From Oncomelania hupensis (Eukaryota; Mollusca; Gastropoda; Littorinimorpha; Pomatiopsidae), in the NCBI GenBank assembly GCA_036898135.1, contig CM072516.1:17834376-17898375 (forward strand): a stretch of 64,000 nt of DNA, written 5' to 3'. Under the pieces are notes generated by a model. That model searched no databases. It was not told the origin of the DNA and worked only from the letters and a program-made list of their open reading frames with translations. The number at the start of each line of letters is the position of its first letter. Position 1 is the stretch's first letter. This document shows positions 12,165-22,989 of the stretch, one piece after another. Position numbers and translations under genes: made by a program.

Positions 12165-12340
12165 CTTCATGAAGAAGAAGCAGACCAAAAAAGAGGTGGG
12201 AGGACAAACCTTCTGGACTAGTTTGACACTGAGCGAAACCATCAGGGTTGCTGAGGACAGGGAAAGATGGAGTACGATGGTTAAACGATCATCTGTAGTG
12301 CCCCTACGACCTCCGAGTTATGGGATAGGATAGTATAGAA
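12165..12340 (+). pseudogene. Short 3' fragment of the RTE-like LINE
   Basis: Only about the last 170 bases of the LINE remain: GACCAAAAAAGAGGTGGGAG, then the segment encoding ...TLSETIRVAEDRERW, then a decayed GGATA tail. A deletion has removed CATTCGAGAATG and shifted the frame. Confidence 0.85.
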
Positions 12341-12344
12341 TAGG

Positions 12345-13310
12345 ATTTCTAAATAATACATTATTTAACATAATCTGCTAAATAATGCATTATACAGATA
12401 AATACGTTTTTATATAGCAACAATGCCTTATTTACACATATTATGATTTATTTACGTAAACAATATATTGTGTAGTTATTTAAGCAGAAAATACATTATA
12501 AAAAAAATCTTATACTGTTTCTAAACAAATGAATTTTTAGAAAATATGCTTCAATAAAATTATTTAGCTGACAGTGGGAAAAAAAATAGCGCAAATAAGT
12601 ATTTTTTTTTTATAAGGGAATTCCATAGTTAGGGCGTCCAAAATACGCACCAGACCATCTGCCTGGCGCGTCCTTTTCATCTGGCACGCGCCCAAACGAC
12701 GACTAACAACAGACTGGCAAAACAACCGGCCACTTATCTGCAATAACGTTTACAGAACGCTTACACTCTTACACGGCTTTAAAGGTGACACAACGTTACA
12801 AAATTACTAGTCCAGTCCCAGTAATGAAATAAATAGCCAAATAAGCAACTAATTCCTATAAAAATGCTATGCAGTAAAAAATATTCTTTAAGCAATGAGG
12901 AAATACCTATAAAAAGTCCCAGTAAAAAAAAGGGGTCTGAAACATGATTTTTGGTGTTTATGTTTTTTCACACTTCAAAACGTGAAAGGGAGATTACTTG
13001 AAATAAACATTTAATTCAAAACCATATCATGTTGCATGTCAAATGAAAGCTCTTAACATATACAGTCCGAAAATCTGTTTCAACGCTTTCTGTGTCAGTT
13101 TTAGTTCTGACTGTGGATTAAAATTTAATTAACATAGGGGTATAAATGCGAAATTCCGATGATCTTAAAAATCTTGATCTCGATTGTAAAAGTCGACTTC
13201 TATTTAATTCACAAGAGAAAAAAGATTAGTTAAAAGGAAGACACACGAAATAAAGAAAAACAGAAAAACCCAGGAAATTGATTAGTTTTCCAGTAGAATA
13301 TAGAAGTGGT
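12345..13310. other. A/T-rich sequence, no gene recognised
   Basis: It has many A/T-rich words such as AAATAATGCATTAT. The part near 12940-13310 lies directly downstream of the decayed minus-strand gene ending at 13318 and may be its 3' flank. Confidence 0.35.
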
Positions 13311-13317
13311 CTACCTT

Positions 13318-15598
13318 AGTCGCTCTCAAAATCCGACTCGTCATCCAGCTGAACCACAGAGTTTGTGCAGCTGACTCCACGGCATTCTCCACAAGCTATG
13401 GTGCACGTAAGTCCGTGCTTTCTGCATCTGCATCTGCCAGGTGAGCAGTCTTTCTAGCAGCAGGAGCGGATAACATTCAAAATATCCTATGGAGAAGCTG
13501 GCTTATTAGTTATGATTGGAAGTAGCCCACCCTCCTGTAACTTCCATTCCCAATCCATTGGTGATAGACCATGGTCTCTGTCTAGACTCAGCTACTCCTG
13601 GACTTGGTAGAATGTTCTGTAGGCATGGAATTCAGCTGCTGCTGCTGTTGGGGGAGCACTTTAGCTTGGATTTGTGTATGGCTTGCAGACACTTTTTGCT
13701 CATATTTGACAAACCACAGTTTGGTCAAGGTATCAGAACGTTTTTCACTGTACATGTGAACAAATACCCTCTCACCAGCCGCTGCAACAGCATCATGACT
13801 TGACATCTTATCATTGAATACTCTAGCCTCATCCAGGAGCTCTCCTGAATCAAGCTTCTTGATTGTGAGTGCTTTTGAGATGTTGAAGGGATGAGATGTC
13901 GTGTCGTATCCAGAGAATGCATGGGCAAAAAGAATGTTATTACAGACTGTTGTTCCGGTTTGTTTTCGCAGTTGGCCAAGAATATTTCCTTCGTCTCGCA
14001 GAGGATCCTGTCAGGATCATAGGCTACATGTCTCCCAACCATGCCTTTGCTTCTTCGAAGATGGGCAACATCTTTGGTACTTGGACCATCAACATAGCCA
14101 TCGAAAATGATTGTAGCTAGTGTATGATTCCTAGTAACAAAGCTGACATACATCTCTGCTAGATCTTTTAGGACGACCCTCTGGGCCATGGAAGGCGATG
14201 CAAAAGGGATCCACCATCGAGAATGTATTTCACATTTTCTCTTGGCAAGGATGCAGTTTCATTGACAGCAGACCAGAGAAATCCTGCAAGTGTATGTTTG
14301 TTGGCTTTTCTGGGGAATCCTGTCGCATCAAACAAGGAGGCAGGTACATTGGCCAGTACATAGTAAAACATTTCTTCGAGCCTGTTGGTATCATTCCCAG
14401 CGACTTGCACCAACCTTTGAAACAATAACTGCGGATCCATTTGCACCATTTCCTGGCCAATAGTCACTCCAGTTTTTGTCGTCATTGTGACTGCTTGATT
14501 GCTTTTCTTGAACGTCACGTCAGCTGGAGATTGACCCGTCATCCCTTGGAGAATGCGCTGACCAATTTCAACAGCTTGGTCAGCATTGACAGATGAGTCA
14601 GCTGCTTGGCCAGTAGCAATAGACCTAAGACTCATGTCAGCGCAAAACGGATTTTTTGATGAAACATAGTTGATGACTGTCAAAGTTTCTTTGTGGTCTT
14701 TCTCTTGCCTTATTTCAAAAGAATCTTTGTGCTGCTCACTTGTTGTGAACTCTGTTTGCGGCAAGGATTGCATCCATTGGTTTGCTGTTGCACAAGCAGG
14801 CATAGAGGGAAGCCAAACAAGCCTTTGTCGTTCGCCCATTCCGCGCCCTTTAGTTAGGCCATCATTTGACGTCAGCGTCCTCATCAATGTTTGCTCAATC
14901 ACCAGATCACACGACAGACCAGCCCTATAGCGATCGCTTCTCCTTTTCATGTGATGGCCTGCCATGAAATCGTGATAGACTTCTGGGTAGGTTTTGTTCA
15001 ACTCCATCATTTGCTGTAAGTACAGCCTGGCCGACTTGGTGTAGAGGTTGTGCCCTGAAGCAGCAAAATAGGGCAACATTTTGGCAACAGCAGATAGATG
15101 GAGCTTGAAGTCTCCAGTTCTCTCAGCCTATATTGCTGTGTGAAGGATGTGTACCATTTCTTGAATCCATAGCTTGCTCGTTCTACTTGAACATTGTCGT
15201 TTGAAATCTTCCAACGTTGCTTTAATGCGTCCTAATACAGGATGTATTGCAGCATCTCTTGCTGTTGTTTTGCCCTGCATCAGTGATTCAAAAAGAGCCT
15301 AATCAAAGTCATCTGTTATGTCAAGATCTGCAGGATTATGTAGAAGTGACTCTTCTTCTTGACAATCATCGTTTTCCTTCCTAGGATTGTAATCATTGGA
15401 CAAAGTGTCAGGATGGAGCAACAGCCATGACATGTTGAAGGATGTGCTTACAACTATTGCACTCAATGCTGCTTCGACAAGAAAATGTGCTCTAATTGCC
15501 CTAGAATAAGCCTTTCCAGCAATGATCTGAACTGCAGAATTTGATGCACAAACTGCATCTATTGCCTTGTCTTGTCTTGTCAATCGTGTTGATCATTA
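13318..15598 (-). pseudogene. Decayed gene of an uncharacterised invertebrate family with nuclease-like motifs and a Cys-rich tail
   Basis: Pieces in several frames line up in one order on the minus strand. GKAYSRAIRAHFLVEAAL is near 15500. A 303-codon stretch contains LPYFAASGHNLYTKSARLYL and TTSEQHKD. Then come TIIFDGYVDGPSTKD (about 14100) and NILFAHAFSGYDTTS (about 13925). A Cys-rich end with GECRGVSCTN stops at 13318. I recognise this order from many predicted invertebrate proteins of unknown function. The FDGY...TKD...RR and CDTTS-type motifs resemble XPG/FEN-like nucleases, but that is inference. Damage includes stop codons near 15301 and 15128, a frameshift near 14172, a missing segment near 13945, another shift near 13650, and stops near 13590 and 13500. 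The 5' end abuts a SINE at about 15599. It may belong to a multicopy or mobile family. Confidence 0.75.
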
Positions 15599-15599
15599 T

Positions 15600-15866
15600 G
15601 GTACTTTTTTACCAAGGTGCATGCTGGGTGTGTTCTTGTTACCGGCGCTCACCCGTCTAGGACATGAGCGTCAGGATATTTAAAGTCCGTTATGATGTAA
15701 TGTATGCGACACAGACTATACCTCGGTTTATACTCTCATCCGAAGGAGTAGGAAACGAGAGTAAAGTGTCTTTCCCAGGGACACAACACAATGCCCGACC
15801 TGGGCTCAAACCCGGGACCTTCCGATCCGCAAGCCAACGCTCTAACCATTCGGCCACCATGCCTCC
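15600..15866 (-). mobile_element. tRNA-derived SINE, second family
   Basis: On the minus strand the head is GGTGGCCGAATGGTTAGAGC (A-box-like) and, downstream, GGGTTTGAGCCC (B-box-like). A short central segment, TGTGTCCCTGGGAAAGACAC, follows; it resembles conserved central domains of animal SINEs. The body is shared with 6005-6270. The low-coordinate end abuts the decayed nuclease-like gene. ATCATTA at both ends may be a short target duplication. Confidence 0.8.
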
Positions 15867-15881
15867 TGCAAGCCTGCATCA

Positions 15882-16200
15882 TTACATTACATTACATTAT
15901 TATTGCTTTAGGTCCAGCGGACTCTTCCGAGCCAAATCAGGACCGGACAACCCCCGATCCGCATAAAAGATCTGCTGAAACAACCCTAGTGGTAAAACTG
16001 AAAGCTCTCCACCAGCCAGTCACTTTACAATAAAGACATCCCACGCAGGGGACGGCTGAGGCTTCACCCGAACTTATCGAACCCCCGTTTACAAAAACAA
16101 AATAGAATACAAACATCATTATAAGTTATCAACAAAACATTCATATAAAATGCCTACATTGCTATTTATACTGAAACCCCCGGCACCCCAACGGGGGGTT
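15882..16200 (-). mobile_element. TAATG-tailed retroposon family, copy 2 (internally deleted)
   Basis: The minus strand begins at 16200 with CCCCCCGTTGGGGTGCCGGG, the same 5' head as the other two copies, and ends at 15882 in a (TAATG)n tail. About 260 bases are missing relative to 54495-55053, between CAGTATAAATAG and CAATGTAGGCATTTT. A perfect 11-bp duplication AGCCTGCATCA flanks it (15871-15881 and 16201-16211). Head and tail are both kept while the middle is lost. Confidence 0.8.
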
Positions 16201-16211
16201 AGCCTGCATCA

Positions 16212-16728
16212 GCCATAAGATGACTAATACTATATGCATTTATCAACCACAGGTTCTGAAGTCTTTTCTTTCCCCTCCTACATACGTACGTGGTATAGTA
16301 TGTATAGTATGTAATTGAGGTTTACGAGAGACGAGACTTCCAAGCCTGTGTATCAACAATGCCATTGACCTTGTCACCTACGCACATTTCATCACTTGGC
16401 TGTAGATTCCTGACGTCATGCGCAACAATATCTGGGCGGTAAAAATGGGGGTTCCCCAATGCATTCGCATCAAAAAATAGTTCGCTTTAAAAAGTTAAAA
16501 TAAACATATTCATACCCCTTCGATTCCGTGGGACTTTTCTTCAGTTGTAAACACAACTGTAAAGAGTACATTAGAATATATATCATTTTTATAGGATTTA
16601 CTTACTTTCAAAAAGCCTGTTGGATTGGACTATACCGCTACAATCAGACCTCTAGTAAGAGCTCACATTGTTTCCCTTTTTCACCCACCCATCCATTGCC
16701 TACCCTCCACTCTACCAGCCTCTCCCCC

Positions 16729-16732
<4 letters not shown>
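16212..16732. other. No gene recognised
   Basis: Contains a short TACGTACG/TATAGTATGTATAG tract near 16283-16312 and otherwise nothing I can name. Confidence 0.35.

Positions 16733-16792
<60 letters not shown>
16733..16792. repeat. (CT)n microsatellite
   Basis: Pure CT run lying just upstream of a truncated LINE. It extends that LINE's frame artificially. Confidence 0.95.
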
Positions 16793-16795
<3 letters not shown>

Positions 16796-16918
16796 ACAGA
16801 CATGAGTTCGGATTTAGTGCTCTGGATAATCTCAACTGGCATAAAACATCACGCTACTATTAGGATTTTAGGATTTATTAGGATATTTTTTAAAAAAAAA
16901 TCTCTTGTTACTTCAGAT

Positions 16919-18562
16919 CAGTCCAGATTGACCAGACCAACACTCAACATAATATCTCTTTTAAGTTGTGTTGGTAAAGTCTTTGAGCGCTGTGTCCATA
17001 CCCATGTCTTCTCATTCCTAAAAGACAATAATCTTATAACACCATCACAGTCTGGTTTTATTCCCGGGGACTCAACAACCAACCAACTACTTTGCATATA
17101 TAATGAACTAACTTCAGCATATAACAGTGGAATCACTAACCAGTCAATTTTCTTTGACATCTCCAAGGCCTTCGACAGAGTATGGCACAAAGGATTACTA
17201 GCTAAGTTAGAGGCCATAGGTATTAGAGGTAAGCTTCTTCAATTGCTTGCTAACTATTTAGACCAACGAAAACAAGCTGTTGTCATTAAAGGTAGCAAAT
17301 CAACCTATAAAACCGTTCCGTCAGGCGTACCTCAAGGATCAGTTTTAGGCCCCCTATTGTTCCTAATCTATATTAATGACATTGTGGATAACATTGAATC
17401 AGTTATAAAACTTTTTGCAGACGATACTAGCATGTCATTAACCCTAAACAACCCAGACATACGAGCAGAAATTTTGAATTCTGATCTTCAAAAGATAAAC
17501 GACTGGGCTAACACCTGGAAAGTAAGGTTTAATGAAGACAAAACAGAACTATTAACTTTCAAACGTGACGCACTACCTAACAACCCATTAAGCTTCGGAA
17601 ACGCAATTTTATCTGACAACGAATTCCATAAACACTTAGGACTAACACTGCAAAGTAATTGTAAATGGGATATCCATATAAGTAACGTCATAAAGAAAAT
17701 AACCATCCTCCTATCATGTTTAAGAACGTATAAATATAAGCTGTGCAGAAAAGCCTTAGAAAATATGTACAAATCCTTTGTCCTACCTCACTTTGACTAT
17801 GGCGATGTAATCTGGGATAATTGTATAGACACTCACGCTGGTTTATTGGAAAAACTCCATTTAGAAGGTATTAGAATTATTGTTGGGGCGGTGAAGGGGA
17901 CCAGCCATGAGTTATTGTATAGAGAGTCTGGACAATACACATTGAAGGAGAGAAGGAAAAGACATAAGCTACTTACTTTTCATAAGATGATAAACGAGTG
18001 CTGTCCTGAGTACTTGTCCAACTTGGTCCCACAACTAGTATCAGCAGTTAATCCATATCACCGCAGAAGACCTCTAGAACGTAGAGTACCCCCATACAAA
18101 ACTGAACTCTACAAAAATTCTTTTGTTCCTTCAACCACAGTATTGTGGAATGATCTCCCCGAGGAAATTCAAGAAAGCCCATCCATTAGCTTATTAAAAA
18201 GACACCTTTCCAAAGATGATCCACTTGTTCCAATGTACTATTACCATGGGACACGACAGCAGCAGGTTTTGCATGCCCGACTCCGACTTGGCGTAAGTAA
18301 CCTTAATTATGACATGTTCCGCCGTCACTTGTTAGAAGACCCAGTCTGCCAGTGTGGGCATCCTGCAGAAACATCTGAACATTTCCTCCTTTTTTGCCCT
18401 ACATTCGGCACTGTACGTACGCAGACAATTAACCAATTAGACCCTACTTTTCGAAACATCAACACCTTATTGTTTGGCAGTGAACATCTCTCCCCACAAG
18501 AAAACGCCAACATCTTTACAAAAGTCCACACATTCCTCACATCTAGTGCCCGCTTCGTTTAG
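16919..18562 (+). CDS. Reverse transcriptase of a 5'-truncated CR1/jockey-like LINE
   Basis: The open frame runs without a stop from 16625, but similarity to LINE proteins starts only near 16920; the earlier part is a CT repeat and flank. Seen in order: LLSCVGKVFERCVHTHVFSF, SQSGF, FFDISKAFDRVWH (17149), SGVPQGSVLGPLL (17321) and FADDT (17414), the RT fingers and palm including the catalytic Asp pair. The thigh-like C-terminal part is KFLGLTL-like HLGLTL followed by a long tail. Near 18340 is a CQCGHPAETSEHFLLFC segment that could bind zinc. The endonuclease and most 5' sequence are absent, so it cannot move alone. An intact frame of more than 540 codons suggests a recent insertion. The CR1/jockey grouping is by motif appearance. 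Confidence 0.85.
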   Translation, partial: QSRLTRPTLNIISLLSCVGKVFERCVHTHVFSFLKDNNLITPSQSGFIPGDSTTNQLLCIYNELTSAYNSGITNQSIFFDISKAFDRVWHKGLLAKLEAIGIRGKLLQLLANYLDQRKQAVVIKGSKSTYKTVPSGVPQGSVLGPLLFLIYINDIVDNIESVIKLFADDTSMSLTLNNPDIRAEILNSDLQKINDWANTWKVRFNEDKTELLTFKRDALPNNPLSFGNAILSDNEFHKHLGLTLQSNCKWDIHISNVIKKITILLSCLRTYKYKLCRKALENMYKSFVLPHFDYGDVIWDNCIDTHAGLLEKLHLEGIRIIVGAVKGTSHELLYRESGQYTLKERRKRHKLLTFHKMINECCPEYLSNLVPQLVSAVNPYHRRRPLERRVPPYKTELYKNSFVPSTTVLWNDLPEEIQESPSISLLKRHLSKDDPLVPMYYYHGTRQQQVLHARLRLGVSNLNYDMFRRHLLEDPVCQCGHPAETSEHFLLFCPTFGTVRTQTINQLDPTFRNINTLLFGSEHLSPQENANIFTKVHTFLTSSARFV

Positions 18563-18801
18563 AAAATAGCCCAATTATGCAAATTCACCTCTGATTGGTA
18601 ACCTTGATACCAGCTAAACCAATCCCCATTTGTTTCCCTCTCCCTAGTAGTTACACCCCATCCCTTTGCACCACAAGTTTATTAATAGCTGTCAGAGAGA
18701 AACTGACCAGATAATTGTCTCTTCGAACGGAATAGATGAGTTCACCATCTATTTTAAATATCTGTTCACGTGCAAACACGTAGTCTCGAACTATTTATCT
18801 C

Positions 18802-18854
<53 letters not shown>

Positions 18855-19322
18855 ACGCGTTGTTTTCATTTTACTTTCTTCTTTTTTTACTTGCACGTGA
18901 TTTTTTTTCCCTCCTCCAAACTGATTTTTTTTCTCTCATTGGTTTAGATTGCTGCAGGCATTTATTTACCTTTTAATCGACAGCTACTGTTTTGTGTAAA
19001 GTTTACTCTTGGGTGCATGTATCTGTTTCTCGTTAGTTCATTCATTTATTTCTCTATTACTTTTTTTTTTTGTTCGACGTTATTGCATTTTTTTTTGGTT
19101 ATATTATAGTTATATGTTTGTTCTCTTTTCATTGTTAAAAAGATTAATTTATGTGCTCCTGTTTTTTTTTTTATTGCTTTGTACTTGTTCCTGTTCGCCA
19201 GACATTTCATTGTTGTCATTTGTCAAAGGGTAACACTCATTTAAGCTTTGCTTTTGTGTGCCCTTTATGTTCTCCATGCCTGGTTTACTTGTTTCGTGAA
19301 TAAAATTCTGTTTAAACCAACA
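18563..19322 (+). mobile_element. Probable 3' UTR of the CR1/jockey-like LINE
   Basis: T-rich sequence follows the RT stop codon and includes a (GT)n run at 18801-18853. It ends with GAATAAAATTCTGTTTAAACC. A similar terminus, GAATAAAACATTTGTTTAAACC, ends an independent segment at about 31540, suggesting a shared LINE 3' end. The boundary is inferred. Confidence 0.45.
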
Positions 19323-19523
19323 CTCAACATGCACATTCACACAGAATAAATCCACACTGACCGCTAACACTGTTCACCTACTTGAAGCATCAGTCCATCG
19401 TCACTCTCGCCTCTCTTAGCCTTGTGGACAATAACTAGCCAGCATCCTGGTATCTCGATGGCATCCAAAATAACAGCTACGTGTATTTCTGACATGAAAC
19501 GTACAGGAGCTAAAAGATTTAAT

Positions 19524-19624
19524 GAAGAAGAAGAAGAAGAAGAAGAAGAAGAAGAAGAAGAAGAAGAAGAAGATGATGATGATGATGATGATGACGATGA
19601 TAATGATGATGATGATGATGATTA
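19524..19624. repeat. (GAA)n(GAT)n compound microsatellite
   Basis: GAA units followed by GAT units over 100 bases. They produce artefactual poly-Glu/Asp frames on one strand and poly-Phe/Ile frames on the other. Confidence 0.95.
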
Positions 19625-19629
19625 AAGGA

Positions 19630-20765
19630 AGAAGACGATGTCGAAGACAGCTGCTGTTGATGCTAAAGACTGATGCTTTTGCAACCAGAAACGATACAAA
19701 GACATGCCTACACCACAGCACTGAATGCTCGCGTCGTCCCTACTTCCCCCCTTACATTGAGGTTGTCCGAAATGCATCAACACAGACGCACCCACGCACA
19801 AAACCCCACCCATCCCTGAAGTTTCTTCAGCTTCACTGCGCGACAAAAATGCACATTGCACCAAAGGGTGAGACGAAAAGGGCCATCTCACGTCCTCGCC
19901 TGAACCGTTGCTAGGACAAGCTTGTGGGGCCAGTGCTAAGCTGGCATTCCACTCCAAACCACGCAACAAACCCTAGGTCACCGTCACATTTTTCAACATC
20001 ATGCGAAGGAGACGACGCAACGCCTACTGCCCACTGTGTTCACAATGATTTTCCGAGACATGCGGAGCTTGCCTGCAGCCTATGTTTTGGGTCAAACTAG
20101 CTACATAGGAATCTGGGATTTTGTAAGGGCACGCCACACCTTCACAATGTATTCATCCTAGGCCTTTTCCAGCTCAGGTGCTGCAAAAAAGAGCTATTCA
20201 AATCCTTAATAGTTTCAAGCGGGCTTTAAACATTGCAAATGTGGCACTAACTTCTGGACTTTAAAGAAGGAAGACAAGAGGTGAACGTAGGAGAACCAAA
20301 AAGCTAATTAACATATTTCAGCATATCTTCGGCCAACTTTTTATTTCTGTTTACAGTATCCTCACCGACCCTGATTTCTTTACCGACCCTAAACGTTGTT
20401 TGTTTTGTTTTTTGGATCGTCTGGAAACAAAATTTTAAAAAGCCCCCTTCCCTTCTCCCCCTCCCCCCCAAAAAAATCGCACCCAAGTTGGGCAAGGAAT
20501 AAAAAAAAAATTAGCTGACCTACAGATCCTACATTTTTTTCCTATGTGGCCGTAAACAGACCTCTTTTTTTCCCCCTTTTTTTGCCTTATCGTGCAGGCA
20601 GTTTTGTCAGTTCTGTTCCTCACAACAACGTGTTTTGAAAATGTACTAAACAATGTCACTCCACGTGCCCTGAGGATGCCATTTATCAACGACCATCGCA
20701 TTTTAAACAAATCATAAAATAAAACAGGTGCTAAACCCTAACGGATGCATAGTTCCCTCGGATGC
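19630..20765. other. No gene recognised
   Basis: No supported coding region. Contains the segment around 20340-20600, similar in wording (ACCGACCCTAAA, CGCACC, GTAAACAGAC) to 38590-38790, a diverged repeat of unknown type. Confidence 0.4.
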
Positions 20766-20844
<79 letters not shown>

Positions 20845-20880
20845 CAGAGACAGACACTAAATAACTAACTAACTAACTAA
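20766..20880. repeat. (CT)n(CA)n and TAAC microsatellites
   Basis: CT run, then CA run to about 20846, then five AACT-type tetranucleotides. Confidence 0.95.
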
Positions 20881-20883
20881 CTA

Positions 20884-21318
20884 CTAAGTTTCAAAGAAAT
20901 CCGTCTATTTCTTTCAGAGAAAGGTGCGCAAAATAAATAACTAAATGAAAATGAAAATATTACGTCACCACGATGACGTCAATCGATATACATAAGTTTT
21001 TACTTAGGTTCAACGCCTCTGTACGCTCTCATTACAAACAAAGTTTCAAGGAAACGTTACAATTATAAAGGTGACATCGTTATGATTACGTTACCCGATT
21101 TGCATAAGTTTGGTTTTACTTTGCAGAAGTAAAGTCTGTATATACCACACTTGAACCCAATCCTTCCAGTACAGTAGTTTGGGAGAAAATACCCAGTTTT
21201 AAAGAAATCCGTCCATTCGTTTCAGAGAAACAAAAGTGCGCAAATGTCACATGCGGACGCCGGACGCCTAAAGCTTAAAACAGTAGTTTCCGAGCTGTAC
21301 AGCTCGGGAACTAATAAC
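20884..21318 (+). repeat. Interspersed repeat with two internal modules and a 16-bp palindrome
   Basis: TTTCAAAGAAATCCGTC...TTTCAGAGAAA near 20889 recurs as TTTTAAAGAAATCCGTCCAT near 21196. Near the end is GGACGCCGGACGCC and a perfect palindrome CGAGCTGTACAGCTCG (about 21290-21305). The architecture looks like an interspersed repeat of unknown class; I see no second copy in the window. Confidence 0.4.
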
Positions 21319-21759
21319 GTTGACATGGTTCACCGTTGCCGCCGGTTCAGTAGTTTAAAGCATAAAGTGAATGGGAGGCGGGAGGTGGAAGGGGAAAGAG
21401 GGTGAGAGGCCGACAAAGAAAGGAGAGCTGGAGAGAGATAAAGAGCGAGAGAAGAAAGAAAGAGAGGGGTGGGGATGGGTGAGATAGGGAGGTGATAATG
21501 CGGTGCAGCCCCTGAGTAAGTGGGTTATTATATACCGAACAAACAAATAAAACCACCACCGGCTGCAGACGACAGGCTGTGCTTGTTTATCGTCTGCGGG
21601 CAACAACGTATAAAAAGTCTTATAAAAGAATGCGGTTATGTTTGTTTACATGACATAAATCCCTTTCAGAAGAGATTCTCATTCCCGTCCCCCTCTACAG
21701 CACAAATGTGACAGCAGAGCGACAGAGATAGGGCGAGACAGAAACAGAAACAGAAAGAG

Positions 21760-21841
<82 letters not shown>

Positions 21842-21914
21842 GAGAGACAGAGAGAGAGAGACAGAGAGAGAGACAGAGAGAGAGAGACAGAGAGAGACAG
21901 AGAGAGAGAGAGAG
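21760..21914. repeat. (GA)n microsatellite with GACAGA interruptions
   Basis: About 155 bases of GA with regularly spaced GACAGA variants. Confidence 0.95.
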
Positions 21915-22329
21915 AACTGTTACTAGTTGGTGGTTGGTAAAGAACATGTATTAACATAACAAGTCCCTAAAGTTAATGTCAATCTGCAATTTTCTGGCTT
22001 CCTAAGATGACGTAAAACCCTCAATAAATTTCTATATCATTTACTGATTTAGAGATGTCGCTTCACATTTTTTTGGTTTCGCCAAACCATAAAAGTATCA
22101 TATCCTGTTTTAACGAGCAAGAGGTGTGAACCAACGTCTTAAACCAGTCTGAAGACAAACCACTTTATGACAATGTATAACACTTTATGCTGCGTCTGGT
22201 TTCGCGCAAATTTCCACTTGCCTTATAACTGCTGACACTTAATATCAAAACACTTTGTGATGTAAACAGATTCTGTTTATTTTATTTCCTTTAACCTTCG
22301 TTTTCAGACTCTGGTAAAAAAACAACAAC

Positions 22330-22348
22330 ATACACACACACACACACA

Positions 22349-22394
<46 letters not shown>
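22330..22394. repeat. (CA)n(CT)n compound microsatellite
   Basis: CA run followed by a CT run. Confidence 0.95.
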
Positions 22395-22397
<3 letters not shown>

Positions 22398-22799
22398 TCC
22401 TACGCCAACATGGATGCGGAAAGCACCAGAGAATTGTTTTCCTGTGAGGCTTCGTTCAATAACAAGAGAAAATGGCCAAGACCAGAATCCAAAGAAAGAA
22501 GATGACAACAAACATGAGAAAAAAGATGAAAAAAGTGCAGAGAGCTCCTCTTTCCTATCAGCTGAGACTATGCAAGGGACGACGGTCGGTGACACTACTA
22601 CTAGTAGTACTAGCACGGAATCGGAAAAAAGGGCTAGGGATGCAATCACCATCACCACTTGCAGCCTGCTTTTACCGCAGTGAGTGTAATTTATGAGCTG
22701 AAAGAACTAGTAACATCCCTTTGTTCTCGAATCTCCGTGCTGGAAACTATCCATCCCTTTTTTTTTTAACGATAAAACTATAAAGGTAAAAGTTGGGAA

Positions 22800-22985
22800 T
22801 TGGTATTAGTCAAGTCATAAAGCTAATATGGGAATTCCACAAGGATCTATAGTTTCGCCGATTTTAATTAATATATTATTTATGATTTACCACGAGCAAT
22901 AAGTAATTAAAAAAGTGTCACTAGTTCAATATGCAGATGGCTTAGCAATATGGATGAATGTACATTTTAAAAAGAAAACATCTTT
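22800..22985 (+). pseudogene. Relic of a LINE reverse transcriptase
   Basis: The plus strand encodes NMGIPQGSIVSPILINI, then after a stop and a frameshift SVQYADGLAIW. These correspond to the GxPQGS...SP and YADD blocks of reverse transcriptase, with the second catalytic Asp changed to Gly (YADG). The spacing of about 40 residues is right. It is too short and decayed to classify further. Confidence 0.65.
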
Positions 22986-22989
22986 GTAC

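Noticed and set aside
15780..15866. tRNA gene on the minus strand
   Set aside because: It belongs to a SINE with a body shared with 6005-6270.
16625..16918. N-terminal extension of the CR1/jockey-like RT
   Set aside because: Encoded by a CT microsatellite and unrelated flank; similarity starts only at about 16920.
19522..19721. Poly-Glu/Lys and poly-Phe/Ile proteins
   Set aside because: Frames created by GAA/GAT repeats; both strands open, no conserved residues.
22405..22681. 89-codon plus-strand ORF with GTGAGT near its end
   Set aside because: Kozak-like ATG and donor-like end are suggestive, but it starts at a CT repeat edge, the first ATG in better context gives a different short frame, and nothing is recognised.
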